From positions 6,081,918 through 6,145,917 of the forward strand of contig NC_049992.1 in the NCBI RefSeq assembly GCF_000003815.2: a stretch of DNA of 64,000 bases. Direction: 5' to 3'. Both the position numbers and the translations under genes were made by a program. The notes under the pieces were generated by a model. The model saw only the letters and a list, made by a program, of their open reading frames with translations, had not been told where the DNA came from and did not search any database. The DNA comes from Branchiostoma floridae (taxonomy: Eukaryota; Chordata; Leptocardii; Amphioxiformes; Branchiostomatidae). Below, in pieces: positions 57,241 through 64,000 of this stretch (position 1 is the stretch's first letter; every line of letters begins with the position of its first letter).

Positions 57241-60200
57241 TCACACTCTATCTGTGGGGAAGGCTACGTTGGTCAGTGCCATTCCCCTGCGGGGATGTTT
57301 AGCCAGGGAGGGTGCCAGCAGGTCCATAGTGCTGTGCGTGTGACGGTTGCTCAGCTCCAGGTGGCTCATGGGAAGGCGATGGAGCTCCTTTGGAGATGGC
57401 CGCTCGGTTCTTCTGGGGACGAAGGACGTGAGCTTGACCTGGAGAGACCTGGCGTGTCCCTACACAAGAAAGAAAGGCGTAAGCAAAGTTTCCTTTCACG
57501 CACAACTCATTTATGTCATATAATCTCTAACCTCCTCGATCATAATACACAACAGTTTTAGCTAGAAGTATTGAAAATAAGGTTGACACGAAGACATAAG
57601 AAGAGGATATGTCAAGTGAGCCTTAGAGGATGAAATATACAGCTTTTTTGACTCCATAACCTTGAACCTTTGCAAATGACCTTCAAAACCAAAATGTTTA
57701 GGGATTTTGGACAATTGATCAAGAAATCAGAAGATCAAATACACGTTTACTGGTTAAAAGAAAAATGAAAAGCGTCCTGAGAGCCCATTTGATCTTCTCA
57801 TGAAGATAAAGGTTCAAACAAACAAAGATGCAATTGTGTTAAGATTCTCCGAAGGTGAACAAATTTTCCTTTGCACCCTTTGCTCACTCGGTGGTTTCTT
57901 CGGTGGATGTATGGTATGGATACACCGAAGGAAAGTGGATCATCAACATTATATTAAACTCTAGCTGCCAGGAATGATCACAGATGGACACATATGTTGC
58001 TGCTTTTAATCTAAGAAATCTTGAACACACCTGTTTTCGTCTGCACCACTTTAAAAGCCAAGAGGAGATGCCACACAGTATCATGGTCCCGAGAATGCTG
58101 GTCACTGCAGTCGTCACCACAGCCTGGAGTATCACATACCCAGGGTCATCAGCGCCACATGACGCGTCGGCCGGACGTCCTGTCTTTGGGGTCAAACTTT
58201 CTTCGCGGGGGGTCAGCTCTCTTGAGCGAGGAGTCAACTGTAGGGATGTGTCGGTGATTTTCGTGTCGCTTTCTTCAATGTTCCCAGTTTTGGGGTTCCC
58301 TGTATAAGAGTTGGCTCTGGTGGTCGTTGTGAACGAATCTGCTGTGGTCATCCTCTTGTCTATGTCGTTCCTCGTGGAGTCAGCAGGAGGCGCTCCTGAG
58401 TGTGACACAGAAAGGTGGATAATCACGAAGTCCTTGCCAACGTAGTTGCTCGCCGTGCAGATGTAGACGCCCGAGTCGTTCCGACTAAAGGCGGAGAGGG
58501 TGAAAGAACCCCCTTCCATCACTTTCTGTCCCTGTCCTTTCGTTAACCGCAGCCACTGCAACTCTGGTTCTGGAAATCCTGTGGCATTACAAACAAGCTC
58601 AACTCTTTCCCCCTCCCTTACCATCATGTGCCTTGTTGAGGTTTGTATGGAAGGACTCAGGCATTGCAAGACCAAGTCTCCTGCCGGCACATCGGAAAGC
58701 TTCGTGTTTTCAAGCGACTGCGGCGACTCACAAACGATACGCTCATCGAAGCCGCCGGTGTCGCAAGCTTTTAGTCCCCGCAGACGACAATCGCACGACC
58801 ACGGGTTTCCAGCGAGCATCACCGTGTTAGAAATCAAACCACACAGGCTCTCCGGTAGCGTCTGTAGCTCGTTATTCTCCAACCGAAGCTCGACGATCTC
58901 GTCCAACCCTCGGAAGGCATCGTCGTGTATTCGGGAAAGTTCGGCGTTGGCGAGGCGGAGCCGAGCGATCGTTTTTAAAGGAGCGAAGGTATCCGAGCTC
59001 AGCGTACGAATAGGGTTAAAGGTCAAATCCAAGTCCGCAAGGGTAGAAAGATTTCCCCAAACAGTTTTGGGAACGAAGCTGAGATTGTTGTAGTTGAGTG
59101 ATATAGACTGAAGGTTCGGATGCCAACTAAACGCCTTGTCATCTATAGAGTGAATGTTGTTCCACCCAAGAGCTACCATCTCAAGTCTTTCAAGCCCAAA
59201 GAAGGTGTCTTTGGCCAAGAATGTCAGCTCCATATTCTTGAGATGCAAAACTTCTAACGACTTGAGTTTTGAGAAACATTTGGGAGGGATGCGTGTGAGC
59301 GGGTTGCGGGAAAGACGCAGGTCCTGTAGTTCGGAGAGTGGTCGGAAGGCGGCACAGGGGACGGAGACCAGGTTGTTTATCTGGAAATCCAGGTGTGTCA
59401 GGTTCCTCAGGTCGTCAAACGTGTCGTCTGACACCATGGTGATGACGTTACCCCACACCTGGGGGAGAAGGTGAAGTATTGGTCGTTGGTGATCAATTGT
59501 TCAATCAATCAATCAACCCATTTAACAGCATTTGCAATCAACGTGGCACAAATACTTGACTGTTTTTTTTACATCCAATGGTCAATTTTCATTTTCCCCT
59601 CAACTTCAGACTAGTTCTGTATAATTAAGTTATATTTCAGTGTTTTGCATGTTTAGCATGTTTATTATTTATTATTAGTCATTTTGAGCTCGAACATATA
59701 GTACACACACACGCAGAGCGTGCCGCACGCATGCACGCACACACATACACGGCATAAACACACACATGTACAGACACACATATATATTTACACACACACA
59801 CGTGCGAAAACCTCACGGGAGATGGACAAGAGCTCATTGTTGCAAACAAACGTACCTCCAGCCTCTCCAAGCTCGGCATTCCCGTGAAAATCCCACGTGA
59901 GAGAGACGAGAGTTTGTTGGCGGACAGCCTCAGCTTGATGAGCCTACCCAGCCCGAGGAAGGCCCCGGGGGTGACGGCGGTGATGTTGTTCAGCGGGAGC
60001 TCCAGCCACAGCAGACCGGGCGGGTAGCTACCTGTCCCGCCGCTGAACCTCGTCATGTTCGAGAAGGTGACGAACACGTGGTTCGTACCGTTCGGCACCA
60101 CCTGGGGAATGAATGAGTAAATTAATGAATTAGAGTGAGTGAATGAATTAATGAGTGGATAAATGAATGAGCTAAGGTGAGTGAATGAGAGTGAATGAAT

Positions 60201-61496
60201 GAATGGATTCGTGGATGGATGCGTGGATGAATGGATGAACGAATGAGAGTAAGTGAATAAATGAGAGTGAATGAATGAATGAGAATGAGTGAGTAATCAA
60301 ATGAGTGGATGATGAATGAATGGATGGATGGATAAACGAATGAATGAATGAATGAATAAAAGAATCAATTAATGGATGGACAGATGGATAGACTGTCATT
60401 ATTCGATGGATGGATGGATGGATGAGAGTGAATTAATGAATTGGTGGATGGATGGATGTATGGATTAATGAATGAATGGATGGATTTGTGGATGGATGAA
60501 TGAATGAATGAATGAACGAAGAAAGGAACGAATGAATCATATTTTATGGATGTCATCTGATGGCACATGAATTTTCATCCATTTCCTAACTGTAATTCAT
60601 ATAAGGACGCTGTAGAAGAAGCAACATACATCTCTTACACTATGTATATATACATATATATAGTGTAAGAGATATGGGGAATCCGGAAGCGAAAAGTAAT
60701 GATCCCTTTGCGAAGTCTTAAAGTAAGCAAAGATCTCAAAGAACACTTAAGTTCATTGTTTGCTGTATTAAACGTTTATACATTCATGTTCTGTATGTTC
60801 AATCATTCACTCAACCTCTCTGAGGACTGAACACACAGAACACAGTATAGCAAACAATGTTTATTTTCTTTCTTCTGTTACATCTTTCTTGTTGACTTTG
60901 AAGACTTAGCTCAATTTTATCAATTGTCCGACATTTGCCATTTACGGTATATCAGTATATTTTTTACGACTTCTTTGTGTGATTACAATATAGTCGCAAG
61001 CTTTGTTTTTGGAAACAGACGAAAACCTATGCGCGTGCGGATGTCATCAAGTTAGAGTAAATTTTCAACAAAGCTATCATTGTTAATGAAAAGTCTCCTT
61101 GCACATGACCAAAAGAGTTGCTTCTTATTTGACAACCGTTTTATTCGTTTATTACTTCTATAAGTTCATGGAAGTTTTTATTGGTACGAACATATCAGAG
61201 AACAATACACAGTGGTGATGTACTCTAGCAGAGCTAATATCGTCATCACCAATGGGACATTTGAAAGTAAAATAGACAAAGGACAATACAATAGTTGTTC
61301 TTACCGAGAGCATGGTTGTAAAGTTGACAGTCTTGTCGTAGCAGCGCACGGCTGACTGACGGGTGTCACAGAAACACATGACGTCACGCTGACACAGCTC
61401 GGCTGCGGAGTGGACCGTCCAGACAAGTGCACCCAGAGCGAACAGTAAAACCGCTAGGCGGCGCTCCTGCGCGGTCATGGTTGTGAAATCTCGCAT
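57241..61496 (-). CDS. LRR-Ig transmembrane receptor
   Basis: Minus-strand exons: 61496-61305, 60101-59856, 59458-58031 and a proposed last exon 57459-57241 (694 residues). Without the last splice, the third exon reads on to a stop at 57884 (671 residues). All three introns are phase 0. A signal peptide (RRLAVLLFALGALVWTVHS) precedes a cysteine-rich LRRNT cap (CQRDVMCFC). About ten LRRs follow (L-x-x-L-x-L-x-x-N-x-L, for example LTHLDFQINNLVSVP). Next come an LRRCT cap (NPWSCDCRL), one Ig domain (VELVCNATG, then DSGVYICTASNYVG), a Ser/Thr-rich stalk, one membrane helix (AVVTTAVTSILGTMILCG) and KWCRRK as a stop-transfer signal. The alternative tail has no ITAM, TIR or kinase signature. The family resembles LRIG/LINGO-type proteins and the expanded LRR-Ig set known from amphioxus; roles there include adhesion and candidate immune recognition. 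The ligand is unknown. MTAQERR (residue 7) is an alternative start. Confidence 0.9.
59698..59800. repeat. CA-rich simple repeat
   Basis: An interrupted CA tract in the LRR-Ig intron between the exons ending at 59856 and starting at 59458. Confidence 0.85.
60108..60540. repeat. GAAT/GGAT tetranucleotide satellite, about 430 bp
   Basis: Irregular GAAT, GGAT and AGTG tetranucleotides fill the start of the LRR-Ig intron just upstream of the exon at 60101. Histidine- and serine-rich ORFs on the minus strand are artefacts of this repeat. Confidence 0.93.
60629..60675. repeat. Short perfect hairpin
   Basis: TCTCTTACACTATGTATATA pairs with TATATAGTGTAAGAGA across a few-base loop. It lies in the first LRR-Ig intron. 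Confidence 0.85.
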
Positions 61497-61499
61497 TGC

Positions 61500-62109
61500 G
61501 ACGGGTGTTTGCAGATGTATCTGGTAGAAAACAAACGCCTTTTACACGTTAAGAAACGATTAATATGCATAGATCTTTGGGCATATTTCACCTTTATGAC
61601 ACCAAAATCATCATATAAAGTACGGACAATCACAACGCTTTGATAATACCATACCTTCCACTATATTTTGTTTATGTTATAAATCTGCACATACAGTGTA
61701 ATTGTATTCATTATTTTAATAGCTTTGAGCTGTATGAGGTAATCTATTTTATTTCATCTGATATTTTAGCCACAAATATTCATTGAGGGTCGGGGAAAAG
61801 GCACAGTTATTTTTAAAGTAGATATCCTCTCCTCGAAAACTTAAGTATAAAAACAATCTGACATATACATAAATACAAGATGGATAACGGAAAAGAAACC
61901 GCAACCAATACAGGTTAGCTATAGTGAACAATCAGTAAGAAATGTTGCCTAAGGCCTGTACAATCAATAGAAGTTACAGTTTTGTGCGTGTTAAAGTGAC
62001 GGCGATCCTCGCAGTATTAAAGAACATATTTAGTTGTTATACATGTGTGGCGATCATGAGGTTGCGCTCAAATTGTATTCTACTCTGTTTTGTATATATA
62101 GCCTGTATT
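61500..62109. other. Region upstream of LRR-Ig gene, nothing recognised
   Basis: AT-rich with no recognisable gene. It should contain the LRR-Ig promoter, or an upstream non-coding exon. Confidence 0.4.
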
Positions 62110-62512
62110 TAATCACGCTTCGGTGTAACACACAGGCTATTGTATTTGTACATCTGTATAGCCGTATAACCGCACTTTGGCGTAACACATCAGCTTCTGT
62201 ATCTGTATAGCCGGTATAACCGCCCTTTGGCGTAACACATGAGCTTCTGTATCTGTATAGCCGGTATAACCGCCCTTCGGCGTAACACATCAGCTTCTGT
62301 ATCTGTATAGCCGGTATAACCGCCCTTCGGCGTAACGCACCAGCTTCTGTATCTGTATAGCCGGTATAACCGCACTTCGGTGTAACACACCAGCTTCTGT
62401 ATTTGTATCTGTATAGCCGTATAACCGCACTTCGGCGTAACAGTGACGTAAAGTTTTCTCTATATTTGTATCTGTATACTAGTAGCCGGTATAACCGCAC
62501 TTTGGTGTAACA
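62110..62512. repeat. 50-bp minisatellite
   Basis: Units containing CAGCTTCTGTATCTGTATAG, then CCGGTATAACCGC and CGGCGTAACACA, begin at 62191, 62241, 62291, 62341 and 62391 (period exactly 50 bp), with diverged copies on both sides. Because 50 is not a multiple of three, the long open frame on the minus strand changes reading frame through successive units and is an artefact. Confidence 0.95.
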
Positions 62513-63367
62513 TGCATGTGTCTCAAGTTCTATAAAGTTCAAATAACTAATTATTTGATTGAGAGAACACCGAACATCGCTAACTATCTCTACCCAAACA
62601 CGAAAACGGGGGCTCTGCAAACTTCCGCACGCAATATTTCCTTCCATGACACTCAGCAAAATATGACTCATGAACAAAAGTTAAGATATAAAAAATGAAA
62701 TATAAACCTACCTCAAAGCCAAATGCGACTCCTTAAAAGACAAGTAGCGGCGGTCACTTCTGTACTGTTTCTGAAAATCTCAACGTGAGTCAACGTGTAC
62801 TTAATTAATATTCCACCCTCGCGACATATGTACCCGCCATCGGAGATCCGTAATTGAAAAGATTCCCCGCAGACAAAGGTTTGAATCCTTTCATTTTGAT
62901 CGGTGTTTACTTTCGTGTGGGTTTGCCTTGGCACAGGCTGTGGCGTCCTGGCTTATCGGCTCTTGAGCCACTCCTTGCAACAATAGCTGAAACTAACGCA
63001 GTGGAAATGCCGATAATGTCCAAGTTAAATCCTTGCTCCATCTGTCGCGTTAGTGATTGGGGACTTGATAAGCTGATATTCACTGGTCGCGACTGGACTT
63101 ATCCTGTTGATCAGTAGAACTGATATCGACAGCGTTCGTGTGTGCAACAACTTTACTACAATGGCTGAAATCAGAACGTGGTGGAAGTGCTGGTATTGTC
63201 CAAGTTAAATACTTTCTCCAGCTGTTGCGTTATGATATTGGAACTTGATAATCAAAAGGTCGACTCGACCTATTTTCTTATCAGTCCTAAGATATGAATG
63301 GCATCCGCCCGTGTACCAATTTTCGAGCGCTTCCTCCAAAGAAATTTGCGGCGTCGTGTGTGACCTA
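62513..63367. other. Intergenic, nothing recognised
   Basis: Two segments (around 62990-63050 and 63160-63240) share a diverged pattern: AACAATAGCTGAAACTAACG versus AACTTTACTACAATGGCTGA, then GTCCAAGTTAAAT and CTCCATCTG or CTCCAGCTG, then GACTTGATAA or AACTTGATAA. This is a small decayed tandem duplication. No gene was seen. Confidence 0.45.
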
Positions 63368-63645
63368 AGTGTTAGAGCGTGCGGCTCGGAATCCAAAGGT
63401 CCCGAGTTCGATACCTGCCGTGCCCCGACGTTGTGCCCTTGGGAAAGGCACTTTGTACGACTTTCCTCACTTCACCCAGGTGTGAAAATGGGTGCCTGAC
63501 TTCGGCCGGGGAGATAAAAAAAAAGAAAACACTACATCCACCTTCTGTCTGTACTGTGCATGTGGCACTGTTGATATAAGTTACTAACTTGAGTGCAGTG
63601 CCACATTGTCTTTGTCTGTCCAAAGGCAAACAAAAAAACAAGGAT
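63368..63645 (+). mobile_element. tRNA-derived SINE, family S1, near full length
   Basis: A tRNA-like head (GTTAGAGCGTGCGGCTCGG and B box GAGTTCGATACC) is followed by TTGTGCCCTTGGGAAAGGCA, CCTCACTTCACCCAGGTGTG, a GGCCGGGGAGATAAAA stretch, TGTGGCACTGTTG, and CAGTGCCACATTGTCT near an A-rich tail. It is collinear with 8020-8305 (-). Confidence 0.8.
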
Positions 63646-64000
63646 ATATGGCACAACTGTTTTTCATTCGCTATACTTTAGTGCTCCCATCCTCTTAAAT
63701 TCTGATAGCACCCAATTATGCCTTTTCAGACTCTTGGGTGAAAAAATAGCATCAATGTTAGCCTAGAAATTAAGCAGGCGTTGAAGAATTGAACACAGTT
63801 AAGGATAGTAACATGTCTAAATACGACATGTCCTTAAGCGAGTATTTTAATTATAATAATAGACCGCGGCTGTTTGCGCCAAACAGACCAATCGTTACCA
63901 ATCTTTTTGAAATGCAGAAAATTATCATTTTATTACTGTCTTCCCCTGCAAACTCCCTTTCATACCATAGATTAATGCCTCGCCAACTGGCATGTTTGCT
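63646..64000. other. Intergenic, nothing recognised
   Basis: AT-rich sequence to the end of the window without recognisable features. Confidence 0.4.

Noticed and set aside
57037-57561. 174-codon open frame (+)
   Set aside because: It lies antisense to the proposed LRR-Ig tail exon, which has matching splice phase; no domain seen on the plus strand.
60172-60568. His/Ser/Ile-rich repeat proteins (-)
   Set aside because: Translation of the GAAT/GGAT satellite.
62054-62677. 207-codon Tyr/Arg repeat protein (-)
   Set aside because: Created by the 50-bp minisatellite; the unit is not a multiple of three, so the peptide repeat has no stable frame.

Overview
The window is intron-rich eukaryotic DNA, most likely from a cephalochordate (amphioxus, Branchiostoma). 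The evidence is six recognisable animal genes with short exons and GT-AG introns, gene families typical of amphioxus (LRR-Ig receptors, nucleotidyltransferase-TPR proteins, ST8Sia-like sialyltransferases, BTB-kelch), and dense small transposons and tRNA-derived SINEs. The species call is inference; no database was searched. A run of 100 Ns at 21223-21322 marks an assembly gap.

Layout. 1-14760 is a gene-poor stretch of repeats (a dispersed repeat, a TTAA hairpin MITE, SINEs, microsatellites, a LINE 3' end). 14761-17967 (-) is a compact five-exon ST8Sia-type sialyltransferase, reconstructed here by joining sialylmotif exons. 17968-21900 is intergenic. 21902-33363 (+) is DNA ligase III (LIG3), with a TATA box, a spliced 5' leader, a mitochondrial presequence upstream of a second (nuclear) ATG, PARP-type zinc finger, ligase core, a PBZ-type zinc finger and a BRCT domain. 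35054-38808 (-) is a BTB-BACK-kelch gene whose BTB exon is split by a 1.8-kb transposon. 41216-55712 (+) is SF3B4. Its 9.4-kb last intron contains, on the opposite strand, a nucleotidyltransferase-TPR gene (53479-46315) that is itself split by a 1.6-kb transposon and carries a frameshift. 57241-61496 (-) is an LRR-Ig transmembrane receptor. 61500-64000 holds a 50-bp minisatellite and a SINE.

The most notable observations are: (1) a canonical PBZ finger in LIG3, whose exon start sits in a 90-bp tandem triplication that repeats the intron 3' splice site and half the finger; (2) two transposons with CAGGG-type termini and perfect 5-bp target duplications, both inside coding exons, one of which might be spliced out with the frame preserved; (3) a nucleotidyltransferase-TPR gene nested antisense in a splicing-factor intron; (4) a phase-compatible alternative cytoplasmic tail exon for the LRR-Ig receptor; (5) five CACGTG E-boxes at exact 22-bp spacing in a LIG3 intron. 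No bacterial-type operons, CRISPR arrays, viral genes or toxin genes were seen.
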